Source: Pseudomonadota bacterium
GTDB taxonomy: Bacteria; Pseudomonadota; Gammaproteobacteria; Burkholderiales; Gallionellaceae
Reading direction: 5' to 3'
DNA length: 64,000 bases
Assembly: GCA_021782365.1 (NCBI GenBank)
Contig: JAJXVB010000002.1
Location: 177,306 to 241,305 of the forward strand
Numbering within the stretch: the first letter of the stretch is position 1; each line of letters starts with the position of its first letter. The notes beneath the pieces were generated by a model that did no database searches, was not told the origin of the DNA, and saw only the letters and a program-made list of their open reading frames with translations. A program made the translations under genes and the position numbers. Below are positions 56,302 to 64,000 of this stretch, one piece after another.

Positions 56302-56859
56302 CTATTGAATGATAAACGACGTGAAGAGTATGGCCGCTATGCCTTTTTTTGCAGGCGGTAAAGGAGGCAAGGGCGGCACGACTGCATCGGGTGCAACCGA
56401 GCGTATCGGAGGCGCAGATTTTCGCAAACCCATGATGTATTCGATTTGCTCCTTGATCTGGCTAGCCAATTTCTCCTTGCCTTCCACGGTGGAGAGCTGG
56501 GAAGGATACTTGCTCTGCAAGATCAGGTTGACCGTGTTCTGGATTTCCGGCAATTGCGCCTTGATCTTTTCTTCGAGCTCCGGATCGGTGATCTTGATCG
56601 AGATGCCGACTTGCAGATAGCGATCCGTGTCTTCCTTCATCAGATTGGCGGTATATGTGCCAATTTCAACAAATTTGGGCGGAGTCTTGGCTTCCTCCTC
56701 GACCTTGGCCGCGTTCTTTGCCGAAGGTTTCATCAGGAAATATGCGGCCGCACCGCCGCCAGCCAGCAGGACGACTGCAGCAACGATGATCATGATGAGC
56801 TTTTTCTTGCCCTTGGGCGGAGGTGCTTCGGCCTCTGCTGCTGCTTCTTGTTTTGCCAT
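56302..56859 (-). CDS. fliL: flagellar basal body-associated protein FliL
   Basis: This 185-residue single-pass membrane protein has a lysine-rich cytoplasmic N-terminus, a helix LIMIIVAAVVLLAGGGAAAYFLM, and the periplasmic FliL domain (FVEIGTYTANLMKEDTDRYLQVGISIKITDPELEEKIKAQLPEIQNTVNLILQSKYPSQL). A proline/alanine stretch lies near the C-terminus. It supports stators at high load. fliM starts 2 bp further on. Confidence 0.94.
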   Translation of the reverse strand: MAKQEAAAEAEAPPPKGKKKLIMIIVAAVVLLAGGGAAAYFLMKPSAKNAAKVEEEAKTPPKFVEIGTYTANLMKEDTDRYLQVGISIKITDPELEEKIKAQLPEIQNTVNLILQSKYPSQLSTVEGKEKLASQIKEQIEYIMGLRKSAPPIRSVAPDAVVPPLPPLPPAKKGIAAILFTSFIIQ

Positions 56860-56932
56860 GATGCGATCCTAACTCGAAAATATCCTGATTATCGCCCAAA
56901 TCTCGCGGGTTTATCCACTCTCTATCACGCCA

Positions 56933-58162
56933 TCAGGCAAAAGTGTCGAGTATCCCGGTGTGACGGCGGACCGCAGCGGCAGGCAGGCTTACCGCCTGAG
57001 GTTCCGGCGCTAAAACGGAGCTTGTCCTGCTGCGCTGCTGTGTGAACCTGCCTGCGCCGTTGTCGCGTGGCGTCTGGTCGCTGACCGTTGCATTGCCCAG
57101 CATGATTCCATTATCGGCCAGGCTTTCTCTGAGTTTAGGCAGCGCGTTTTCAATGGCGTGCCTCACTTCGCTGTGAGGTGATGAAAATTGCGCCATCGCC
57201 TGATTGTCTGTCACGGAGATGACCACATGCATGGGCCCGAGATCGGGCGGGTTCAAATGCAGCTCTGCCACCTGACTTTGCTCGTGACTTAACCAGGTGA
57301 TCTTCTGCGAGAATTCACCGGCCCATGCCGGGCTGTTCAGAGGGGCTTCGATGTTATGCGTGACAGGAGAGGCTGGCATATGGGTGTTTATCATGGCTTG
57401 AGCGGCTGCCAGCTGCGCTCCCTGAATTGCCTCGGAGGAGGGCTTGCTTTCAGGAGTGCTTACAACATTTTGCAACACCCTTGAAAAGTCTGCCGGAAGC
57501 GATGCAGTCTTGTCATTCGATGCATTGGCTTCCAGTTTGAGGTTCATGTTGAGTGCCTCTGCAGAAGATGGCGTTGTCCCGGTTACAGTCTTCGCTTCAA
57601 CTGCCGGATTGGTCACCGATATGCTATCTGGCACAAGTTTCGGGTTGGTTACCGATGTGCTATCAGGCACAAGTTTTGGATTGGTCAGAGATGAGGCGCT
57701 ATCGGCAATCTTCCCTGCTATCGCTGTCGAAATACCGGAAGCTGAAAGGGTATCTGCTGCGCTGCCAGGTGTGTTCGTAACCTGAGCAGGAGTCTGGCTG
57801 ATGTTCCCGGCGACGATGCCAGGATTCACGATGGCCAGGCTGTTTGCGTCAGGCAGAGGAGGGGCAAGATCGGTTTGTTTTTTGTTATCGGAGACCTTTG
57901 CTGCAGGAAGCTTGATATCCTTCTTGCTGAGAGAAGCGATGGTTATCGATGCCGGAAGCATCGCAACATCCGGCGCGATGACCGCTTCAGCCGGATTTGC
58001 TAGGGCTGCTTGAGCAGCAGAATTTTTGGGGGCGGCAGCCGTTTTCTCCTGAACTTGTCTGGCCAGCATGGCACCGAATGTGCCATTTGATGAGACATCC
58101 ATGGAGCTCGAATCGCTGGGCTGTGTAGATGAGGGTGGGGCACTGGTTACGGGTTTGATCAC
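56933..58162 (-). CDS. fliK: flagellar hook-length control protein FliK
   Basis: This 409-residue exported ruler has a long low-conservation N-terminal two-thirds rich in A, S, T and P, and a conserved C-terminal switch domain (VAELHLNPPDLGPMHVVISVTDNQAMAQFSSPHSEVRHAIENALPKLRESLADNGIMLGNATVSDQ). This domain contacts FlhB when the hook is complete. A 12-residue tandem repeat (VTNPKLVPDS..) lies in the ruler part. Gene order fliJ-fliK-fliL supports the call. Confidence 0.93.
   Translation of the reverse strand: MIKPVTSAPPSSTQPSDSSSMDVSSNGTFGAMLARQVQEKTAAAPKNSAAQAALANPAEAVIAPDVAMLPASITIASLSKKDIKLPAAKVSDNKKQTDLAPPLPDANSLAIVNPGIVAGNISQTPAQVTNTPGSAADTLSASGISTAIAGKIADSASSLTNPKLVPDSTSVTNPKLVPDSISVTNPAVEAKTVTGTTPSSAEALNMNLKLEANASNDKTASLPADFSRVLQNVVSTPESKPSSEAIQGAQLAAAQAMINTHMPASPVTHNIEAPLNSPAWAGEFSQKITWLSHEQSQVAELHLNPPDLGPMHVVISVTDNQAMAQFSSPHSEVRHAIENALPKLRESLADNGIMLGNATVSDQTPRDNGAGRFTQQRSRTSSVLAPEPQAVSLPAAAVRRHTGILDTFA
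57606..57693 (-). repeat. 36-bp tandem repeat within fliK
   Basis: Two full units (57606-57641 and 57642-57677) and a partial third encode NPKLVPDSTSVT and NPKLVPDSISVT on the minus strand. The units differ at only a few bases, so the duplication is fairly recent, in the part of FliK that measures hook length. Confidence 0.85.
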
Positions 58163-58176
58163 GATTATCTCCTTGC

Positions 58177-58635
58177 CTACTTGTTTTCCGTATCGAGCGC
58201 CTTGTATGCGCTCATGCGGCCTGTGTGTTCATCGGCGATGCGTTGTTCCTGCTTTATTTGCGCCTTGATTTGCGCCTCAGTGTGACGCTGCTGCAAAGTG
58301 TCGAAGGATTTCAATTTGCGCTGCGCATGATTGAAATCGTTGCGCCCATTCTGAACGGACAGTCTGTTTTGTTCGACGACCTTGGCCTGCTGGGCGATTG
58401 CGGCATCCAGCTTGTAAATGAATTCCTGGAAATTTTTCAATAAGGCCGGGTTCATGCCATCCCGGCTTGCCGATTGCATGCGGTCCTGATATTCGCGACG
58501 GTATTGATGGAGCATTTCAAGCTGCGCCTGTGCGTCGTGTTCCTGCTTGTTCAGGAGGCCCAAGCGGCGCGTGGCCGCATCGTTTTTGCTCTGGGCCAGA
58601 TTCAAGAGGGTCTGCAATGGAAATGATTCGCTCAT
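58177..58635 (-). CDS. fliJ: flagellar export chaperone FliJ
   Basis: This 152-residue protein is an almost entirely helical coiled coil (LNLAQSKNDAATRRLGLLNKQEHDAQAQLEMLHQYRREY; KRKLKSFDTLQQRHTEAQIKAQIKQEQRIADE), as expected for the stalk-like FliJ that inserts into the FliI ring. It lies directly after fliI, as is usual. Confidence 0.92.
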   Translation of the reverse strand: MSESFPLQTLLNLAQSKNDAATRRLGLLNKQEHDAQAQLEMLHQYRREYQDRMQSASRDGMNPALLKNFQEFIYKLDAAIAQQAKVVEQNRLSVQNGRNDFNHAQRKLKSFDTLQQRHTEAQIKAQIKQEQRIADEHTGRMSAYKALDTENK

Positions 58636-58645
58636 GTCAGTTCAC

Positions 58646-60091
58646 CTAGTCGAAAAGTGCTGCGAGCTGTGAAATGCTGGATGCATAGTTTTCCTGCTGA
58701 TGCATCCCCTGGTTCAGAAAAAGCTCCATCCTCGGGTAGAGTCTGATCGCCTCGTCAAGCAAAGGATCGCTGCCGCCTATATAGGCGCCGACATTGATCA
58801 AGTCGCGATTGCGCTGGTAATGCGCATACATCTGCTTGAAGCGCTGCGTCAGCGCGGTGTGATCAGGATTAGCGAGTCTAGACATCACGCGGCTGATGGA
58901 GGCTTCTATGTCGATCGCGGGATAGTGCCCCTGTTCCGCAAGACGGCGGGAAAGCACGATGTGCCCATCCAGAATGGCGCGCGCGCTGTCGGCGATCGGG
59001 TCCTGCTGATCGTCCCCCTCGGTCAATACCGTATAGAAGGCGGTGATCGATCCGCTGCCGTTAAGACCGTTTCCTGCGCGCTCCACGAGCTGGGGCAGCT
59101 TTGCGAAGACCGAAGGAGGGTAACCTTTGGTGGCGGGCGGCTCGCCGACGGCCAGTGCAATTTCACGCTGTGCCATCGCATATCTGGTCAGCGAGTCCAT
59201 GATGAGCAGAACGCTCTTGCCCTGGTCTCGAAAGTATTCGGCTATGGTCGTCGCATAGGCCGTTCCCTGCAGACGCATGAGCGGAGAGGTGTCGGCGGGT
59301 GTTGCGACTACCACCGAGCGCGCCATGCCTTCAGGGCCGAGTATGTCATTGATGAATTCCTTGACTTCCCTACCGCGTTCGCCGATCAATCCCACGACCG
59401 TGACATCCGCGCTGGTGTAGCGCGCCATCATGCCAAGAAGCACACTTTTTCCCACACCGCTGCCAGCAAACAATCCCATGCGCTGGCCGCGTCCGACAGA
59501 AAGCAGGCTGTTGATCGCCCGCACGCCGACATCCAGCGGCGTGTCTATCGTCGCGCGTTCAAGGGGATTGAAAGGCCTGCTTTGCAGTGGCGCCGAGGCA
59601 GTGTCCTGCAAAGGCCCCAGCTGATCCAACGGCTTTCCTGCACCATCCAGCACGCGTCCGAGCAGCATGTTGCCGACCGGCATGTGCTTGGCATGATCCG
59701 ACATGCGGCGGCGCGGCGGCCTGCGTTTTCTCGAAAGAGTCAGTGCATGCGCAGGCTCCACAGGCATCACGCGTGCGCCCGGGACGAGCCCTGCGACATC
59801 GTTTTCCGGCATCAGGAAAAGTTTTTCCCCGGAAAATCCGACGACCTCGGCTTCGATCCTGGCATTGGGAAGATGGATTTCGCAGGTGCTACCGACGGGC
59901 ATTTGCAGCCCGACAGCCTCCATCATCAGGCCGGTGACCTTGGTCAGATGGCCGCTGGGCGGCATCGCATTGCAACTCGCGACATATTCCCTTCCTTCAT
60001 TGAGAAAAGCCTGCCAGCGCAAGCTTGTGGGGCTGGGCTCGCGATCTGCCGTGCTTACTTCAGGCAATTCAAGCGTCAGGTCTTCAGCCAT
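58646..60091 (-). CDS. fliI: flagellum-specific export ATPase FliI
   Basis: This 481-residue F1-beta-like ATPase has Walker [21 protein letters not shown], Walker [48 protein letters not shown] and the family loop [11 protein letters not shown]. It powers or assists substrate loading, with FliH as regulator and FliJ as stalk. The N-terminal 30 residues ([19 protein letters not shown]) are a variable FliH-binding extension. The start overlaps the 3' end of fliH by 16 bp. A long ORF on the opposite strand is only a shadow. Confidence 0.96.
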   Translation of the reverse strand: MAEDLTLELPEVSTADREPSPTSLRWQAFLNEGREYVASCNAMPPSGHLTKVTGLMMEAVGLQMPVGSTCEIHLPNARIEAEVVGFSGEKLFLMPENDVAGLVPGARVMPVEPAHALTLSRKRRPPRRRMSDHAKHMPVGNMLLGRVLDGAGKPLDQLGPLQDTASAPLQSRPFNPLERATIDTPLDVGVRAINSLLSVGRGQRMGLFAGSGVGKSVLLGMMARYTSADVTVVGLIGERGREVKEFINDILGPEGMARSVVVATPADTSPLMRLQGTAYATTIAEYFRDQGKSVLLIMDSLTRYAMAQREIALAVGEPPATKGYPPSVFAKLPQLVERAGNGLNGSGSITAFYTVLTEGDDQQDPIADSARAILDGHIVLSRRLAEQGHYPAIDIEASISRVMSRLANPDHTALTQRFKQMYAHYQRNRDLINVGAYIGGSDPLLDEAIRLYPRMELFLNQGMHQQENYASSISQLAALFD

Positions 60092-60711
60092 GATTTGTCC
60101 TGCCCTATGGATTCTACGATGGCGCGCCAGCGTGCCGGATTGGTCGCATCTATATGGCTGTGCGCGGTTTCGACCCGGCAGCCGCCGGTTTCTATTTTTG
60201 CGTCAGTGAAAATTTTCCATCCTGCATGCGCCAGTTGTTCCCCCATCTCCCTGCGGACCAGTTCAGCGTCTTTGGGATTCAAGATCAGGTGCGCGTTCTG
60301 ATTGAAATGTGGCAGGCTGCTGATGGCGGTGCTGACAATTTTGAGTATGATCTCGGGATTGACCTGCAATGCTTCTGTGACCATCTTGCGCGCGATCTCG
60401 AGGGACAGGTCGAGAAGCGACTGAGCAAGCTGCTGATCGACCTGATTCAACGCAGTCTGCAGATTCTGCATCAGCGTCTGCAGCTGGGATGTTTCAACCG
60501 ATGCATGCTGCATTCCAGCCTCATGACCTCTGGCATATCCCTCTTCATAGGCCTTCTCCTTGATCTTTTGCAATTCCTCGGTTGATGTGGGGCCTGGCAC
60601 TGGAGCTACCTGGCCTTTCTTCGGCGCTGAGTCAAAGGAAGCCAGTTCCCAGCGCTGGAACGCGGTGAGCTGCTCCTTGGGAATAAGCTGTCCGGATGTG
60701 GAATCAGACAT
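60076..60711 (-). CDS. fliH: flagellar export ATPase regulator FliH
   Basis: This protein of about 211 residues has an N-terminal linker ([23 protein letters not shown]), a glycine/glutamate-rich coiled part ([25 protein letters not shown]) and a stalk-like C-terminal domain ([67 protein letters not shown]). It anchors FliI at the C ring. Three in-frame ATG codons at 60723, 60717 and 60711 are possible. 60711 was chosen for its GAGG spacing. Confidence 0.92.
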   Translation of the reverse strand: MSDSTSGQLIPKEQLTAFQRWELASFDSAPKKGQVAPVPGPTSTEELQKIKEKAYEEGYARGHEAGMQHASVETSQLQTLMQNLQTALNQVDQQLAQSLLDLSLEIARKMVTEALQVNPEIILKIVSTAISSLPHFNQNAHLILNPKDAELVRREMGEQLAHAGWKIFTDAKIETGGCRVETAHSHIDATNPARWRAIVESIGQDKSWLKT

Positions 60712-61699
60712 AGGCATCCTCATCTCCCTTGGCGCCTAGAGAAATCTGGCCATCATCAGACAGACGCTTGACGATCTTGAGGATCTCCTTCTGGTTGGAT
60801 TCGACCTCGCTCAATTTGACCGGCCCCTTGGATTCGAGATCCTCTCGCATCATCTCGGCAGCGCGTGTCGACATGTTCCTGAAGATTTTCTCGCGCAGTT
60901 CTTCGCTCGAGCCCTTGAGTGCGACGATCAGTGCCTCAGACTGTACTTCGCGCAGGATCAGCTGTATGCCCCTGTCGTCCACCTCAAGAATGTTTTCGAA
61001 GACGAACATCTTGTCTTCAATCTTTTGCGCGAGATCCGGATCGAAGCTGCGCACCTTTTCCATCATCTCGGCTTCCATCGCGCTTCCCATGAAGTTCAGG
61101 ATTTCCGCGGCGGTCGCAACGCCACCCTTGAGGGTCTTCTTGCCTGTCTGGCCACCGCTCATCAGCTTGCTCAGCACGTCGTTCAGCTCGCGCAGCGCGA
61201 CAGGCTGTACGCCATCCAGCGTGGAGATGCGCAGCAGTACGTCATTGCGTGTGCGCTCGGTGAACATCTTCATGATGCTTGCAGCCTGATCGGCTTCGAG
61301 ATGAACCAGTATCGTCGCGATGATCTGAGGGTGCTCGTTGCCTATCATTTCCGCCACGGCGCCGGGATCCATCCACTTCAGGCTCTCTATCCCGCTGGTA
61401 TCGCTGTTATGCATGATGCGGTCGAGCAAACCTGCAGCCTTGTCGTCGCCCAGCGCCTTGGTGAGCATGTTGCGTATGTAGGAGTTGGAGTCCAGTCCTA
61501 TCGTGGTCTTGGTCGATGCAGTGACCAGGAAGTCATGAAACACCTGGGCGATCTGGTCCTTCGACAGGTTGTTCAGGGTGACCATCGCAGAGCTGATCTT
61601 CTGAACCTCCTTGGGTTCCAGATATTTGAGCACTTCCGCTGCCTCATTCTCGCCCAGAGACATCAGGAATACCGCGCTGTTTTTTATCCCATCATCCAT
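60704..61699 (-). CDS. fliG: flagellar motor switch protein FliG
   Basis: This 331-residue C-ring torque protein has the N-terminal domain (AVFLMSLGENEAAEVLKYLEPKEVQKIS), the EHPQ loop region (IGNEHPQIIATILVHLEADQAASIM) and the C-terminal torque helix (LKGSSEELREKIFRNMSTRAAEMMREDLESKGPVKLSEVESNQKEILKIVKRL) with the charged residues facing MotA. It overlaps fliF by 8 bp and fliH by a few bp. Confidence 0.97.
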   Translation of the reverse strand: MDDGIKNSAVFLMSLGENEAAEVLKYLEPKEVQKISSAMVTLNNLSKDQIAQVFHDFLVTASTKTTIGLDSNSYIRNMLTKALGDDKAAGLLDRIMHNSDTSGIESLKWMDPGAVAEMIGNEHPQIIATILVHLEADQAASIMKMFTERTRNDVLLRISTLDGVQPVALRELNDVLSKLMSGGQTGKKTLKGGVATAAEILNFMGSAMEAEMMEKVRSFDPDLAQKIEDKMFVFENILEVDDRGIQLILREVQSEALIVALKGSSEELREKIFRNMSTRAAEMMREDLESKGPVKLSEVESNQKEILKIVKRLSDDGQISLGAKGDEDAYV

Positions 61700-63329
61700 T
61701 GCCGTTCACCCATTCCTTGATGACGCTGGCCACGATCTTGGGCTCCTGCTGGGCAATCTGCTTTGCAAGGTTGAGATTGTTCTCATAAGAAGGCGACGTT
61801 GGCATGATGATCTCCTCCTCAGCATGTTCTGCTGCCGCATGCGCCGGCGCATGGCCGACATGATCGTCGACCTTGAATGCTGCGAGCGGACGCAATGCAG
61901 GTTTGATCACCTTGAAAATCACGAGCAGCATGACGATCGTGATGATCAGATACTTGGCGATTTCCTTAGCTAATTCTATCATGTCCGTCTGCTTCCAGAT
62001 CGGCACCTCTTTAGGCGCTGCCTCACCATAGTCCTTGAAGGACGCATTTTCGATGTTCAGACTGTCGCCGCGGCTTGCATCGAACCCTACCGCATCCTTC
62101 ACCAGCATGTCGATCTGCGCCTTCTCCTTGTCGCTCAGGGGTCTTGAGCTGACTTTTCCTTTGGTGTCGGCAGACTTTTTGTCGTTGACCACCACGGCGA
62201 CAGACAGGCGCTTGATGATGCCGACAGGCATCACGGTATGGCTGATGGTGCGATCCACTTCGTAATTGACGGTGGATTCCTTGTGCAGATTGTCAAGTCT
62301 TGCGGCGCTCGCAGCCTGGGCGCCCTGCGCATTGGGCGGGGCGACGATAGGGGCGGTCGCAGGCACAGGAGGCTGGTTGGATAATGCGCCAGGTACACCA
62401 CTTGCAGCAAGGCCTGAGCCGTTCAGCGTTTCGCTGTTCTGCTGGCTGCGTATGCTGGCGTCGGCCGGGCTCTGGTTGGGTTTGTAGGTTTCCGATGTCT
62501 GTTCGACCCGTGCAAAATCGACGTTGGCAGTCACCTGTGCGCGCACGTTTTCCGCGCCATAGAGAGGAGCCAGGATATTTTCGATGCGCTTGATATAGCC
62601 TTGTTCTACCTGTTTCACATATTCGATCTGCTTGGCATCCATCCCTGTGCCATTATCATCTTGTCCTGCACTCAGCAATGTGCCATCCTGATCGACGACA
62701 GTGACATTTTTTGCCTCGAGATCCGGCACGCTGCTCGAAATCAGATGCACGATAGCGGATACCTGTCCCGAATCCAGCAATCTGCCGCCGCGCAGTGTGA
62801 GAACGACAGAGGCGCTGGGTTTTTGCTGTTCCTTGATGAAGACGCTGGGTTTGGGAATGGCAAGATGGATGCGAGCGGAGGCGACTGCGCCTATGGTCTG
62901 CACCGAGCGCGCAAGTTCTCCTTCAAGGGCGCGCTGGTAATTGACCTGTTCGGCAAATTGCGTGATTCCGAATTTCTGGTTTTCCATCAGCTCAAAGCCA
63001 ACGGTGCCCCCCTTGGGCAATCCCTGACTTGCCAGTTTCAGGCGCGCCTCATGGACTTCGTTGGAAGGAACCATCAGCGCGCCGCCGCCTTCGGCAAACT
63101 TGTAGGGGATGTTCATCTGCTGCAAGGACTCGATGATCGCGCCTCCATCCCTGTCGGACAGATTGCTGTATAAAACGCGGTAATCCGGGGTCTGGCCCCA
63201 CATCCATGCCCCGGCTAGCAATGCGATCAGCGCGGCTATGCCTATGCCTATCCCCATCTTCTGCTGGAGGCTCAAGCGCCCGAGGTTGCCGAGCATTGTA
63301 GGTGCAGCGCTCAATTGTTGTTCGGCCAT
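61692..63329 (-). CDS. fliF: flagellar MS-ring protein FliF
   Basis: This 545-residue protein has two membrane helices (MGIGIGIAALIALLAGAWMWG near 25-48 and AKYLIITIVMLLVIFKVI near 455-475). The ring-building motifs between them include LYSNLSDRDGGAIIESLQQMNIPYKFAEGGGALMVPSNEVHEARLKLASQGLPKGGTVGFELM. The C-terminal tail binds FliG. It opens the fliFGHIJKLMNOPQR operon, divergent from fliE. Confidence 0.97.
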   Translation of the reverse strand: MAEQQLSAAPTMLGNLGRLSLQQKMGIGIGIAALIALLAGAWMWGQTPDYRVLYSNLSDRDGGAIIESLQQMNIPYKFAEGGGALMVPSNEVHEARLKLASQGLPKGGTVGFELMENQKFGITQFAEQVNYQRALEGELARSVQTIGAVASARIHLAIPKPSVFIKEQQKPSASVVLTLRGGRLLDSGQVSAIVHLISSSVPDLEAKNVTVVDQDGTLLSAGQDDNGTGMDAKQIEYVKQVEQGYIKRIENILAPLYGAENVRAQVTANVDFARVEQTSETYKPNQSPADASIRSQQNSETLNGSGLAASGVPGALSNQPPVPATAPIVAPPNAQGAQAASAARLDNLHKESTVNYEVDRTISHTVMPVGIIKRLSVAVVVNDKKSADTKGKVSSRPLSDKEKAQIDMLVKDAVGFDASRGDSLNIENASFKDYGEAAPKEVPIWKQTDMIELAKEIAKYLIITIVMLLVIFKVIKPALRPLAAFKVDDHVGHAPAHAAAEHAEEEIIMPTSPSYENNLNLAKQIAQQEPKIVASVIKEWVNGNG

Positions 63330-63507
63330 GATCTATACAAAACTATGCGATGACAGGGTCATTATCCGCGCAATAAAGATTCCTGAAATGAAGAATAAGG
63401 GGAAAATCCTGCGCTTGTTCGTCTGATGTGCTGTTTATTGCTTTGATTAAAGTGCGAATAGGGATGCTGTCATTGAACGGCATCAATCAATCACCAGGGA
63501 GTTTTCC
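63330..63507. promoter_or_regulatory. fliF-fliE divergent intergenic region with long-spaced inverted repeat
   Basis: GCAATAAA (63370-63377) and TTTATTGC (63434-63441) are perfect inverses separated by 56 bp, placed between the two divergent genes. A short ATGAC/GTCAT repeat lies near 63341-63353. These may be half-sites of an activator for both promoters. No convincing sigma-28 promoter is seen. Confidence 0.35.
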
Positions 63508-63831
63508 ATGAACAACATATCGGCAATGGATGGATTGCTCGCACAAATGCGCACAGCTGCCGCCGCAGCAGGACTTTCCCCGTCACCGGCTGCTTCACAA
63601 CCTGCTGAAGCCAATTTCTCATCGGTGCTCAAGAATGCGCTGGATGGAGTCGCACAATCCCAGGCAAACTCAGTAGCCATGCAGAAGGCTTTCGCGATGG
63701 GGGACGATAAGGTCAGCCTAAGCGACACCATGATCGCGGTGCAGAAGGCCAGCATCAATCTGCAGACCGCAGTTCAGGTTAGAAGCAAGCTCGTTCAGGC
63801 ATATAATGACATCATGAACATGCAAGTATAG
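63508..63831 (+). CDS. fliE: flagellar MS ring-rod junction protein FliE
   Basis: This 107-residue protein has the FliE pattern: a variable N-terminus, then ANFSSVLKNALDGVAQSQANSVAMQKAFAMGDDKVSLSDTMIAVQKASINLQTAVQVRSKLVQAYNDIMNMQV, which forms the rod adapter helices. Its position divergent from fliF is standard. The start follows GGGAG. Confidence 0.95.
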   Translation: MNNISAMDGLLAQMRTAAAAAGLSPSPAASQPAEANFSSVLKNALDGVAQSQANSVAMQKAFAMGDDKVSLSDTMIAVQKASINLQTAVQVRSKLVQAYNDIMNMQV

Positions 63832-64000
63832 CGGTCTTGAACCTGACCGGCATAATGGACAACCATGAGTAATCAGTAGTGTCCGGTTAAATTAGTCAGC
63901 CCTACCACGAAGGCCAATAACGGCGGGCTTTATAGCATAAATATTTTGGTGCCGATTTGAAATCAGCCTACCCAGATTCCGGTTCAAGTAACTTCCAGGG
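63832..64000. other. unassigned right-edge sequence
   Basis: The last 169 bp hold no recognisable gene. A segment around 63878-63892 (AGTGTCCGGTTAAATT) resembles the ends of some insertion sequences, but no second end or transposase lies in the window. Confidence 0.3.

Noticed and set aside
58700..60301. 533-codon open frame on the plus strand
   Set aside because: It is antisense to fliI and fliH, whose products carry clear motifs. Its translation has no recognisable domain and reflects codon bias on the other strand.
1..64000. tRNA, rRNA, CRISPR arrays, prophage
   Set aside because: None was recognised by eye on either strand. No regular repeat-spacer pattern or transposase gene is present.

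Overview
The window is one strand-switching flagellar, chemotaxis and motility locus from a Gram-negative bacterium, preceded by two housekeeping genes. The master regulator pair FlhDC, the sigma-28 system (FliA/FlgM), CheZ, two CheV proteins, an outer-membrane L ring (FlgH lipoprotein), FlhF/FlhG and an embedded minCDE operon together fit a betaproteobacterium, perhaps of the Nitrosomonadales/Gallionellales type. The genus cannot be fixed from sequence alone. Flagellin (fliC), the cap (fliD), fliS and fliT are not in the window.

Layout: (1) 3-2251, the 3' part of an rlmD-like rRNA methyltransferase and mqo. (2) 2252-2621, a regulatory intergenic region with an exact sigma-28 promoter, a short potential transcript ending in a strong terminator, and then the flhDC leader. 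(3) 2622-5530, flhDC and motAB. (4) 5756-26461, chemotaxis: two transmembrane receptors with an almost identical 883-bp 3' half, two cheV, cheY, cheZ, cheA, a zinc-binding (CZB) receptor, an unusual receptor with a CheZ-like motif, a second cheY, a second cheA, cheW, a double-PAS receptor carrying a CheR/CheB tether, cheR, cheD, cheB, and an HsbA/HsbR-like STAS plus regulator-phosphatase-kinase pair. (5) 26612-34190, flhBAFG, fliA and a second stator pair (motCD). (6) 34187-34959, flgM-flgN on the minus strand under a sigma-28 promoter. (7) 35175-39086, an uncharacterised three-gene metabolic cassette (PLP decarboxylase, TPR/ATP-grasp ligase, a second PLP fold-type-I enzyme) on the plus strand. 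(8) 39076-50481, flgA (minus) and flgBCDEFGHIJKL (plus). (9) 50578-52478, minCDE. (10) 52497-63329, minus-strand fliFGHIJKLMNOPQR. (11) 63508-63831, fliE on the plus strand.

How it works together: FlhDC would start the cascade for the hook-basal-body and export genes. FliA, held by FlgM, drives late genes. Four good sigma-28 promoters are visible: upstream of flhD, the first receptor operon, flgM and flgK. The receptors signal through CheW/CheV to CheA and CheY, with CheZ ending the signal and CheR/CheB/CheD adapting the receptors. CheY-P is read by FliM, whose N-terminal CheY-binding peptide is intact.

The most unusual items are the three-gene cassette lying between flgM and flgA, the sigma-28 mini-transcript whose hairpin loop is complementary to the flhD ribosome binding site, a FlhG whose two P-loop lysines are both arginine, the near-identical receptor halves, a receptor with a CheZ-like FQD motif, and a family of palindromic GGATTGA-based intergenic elements.
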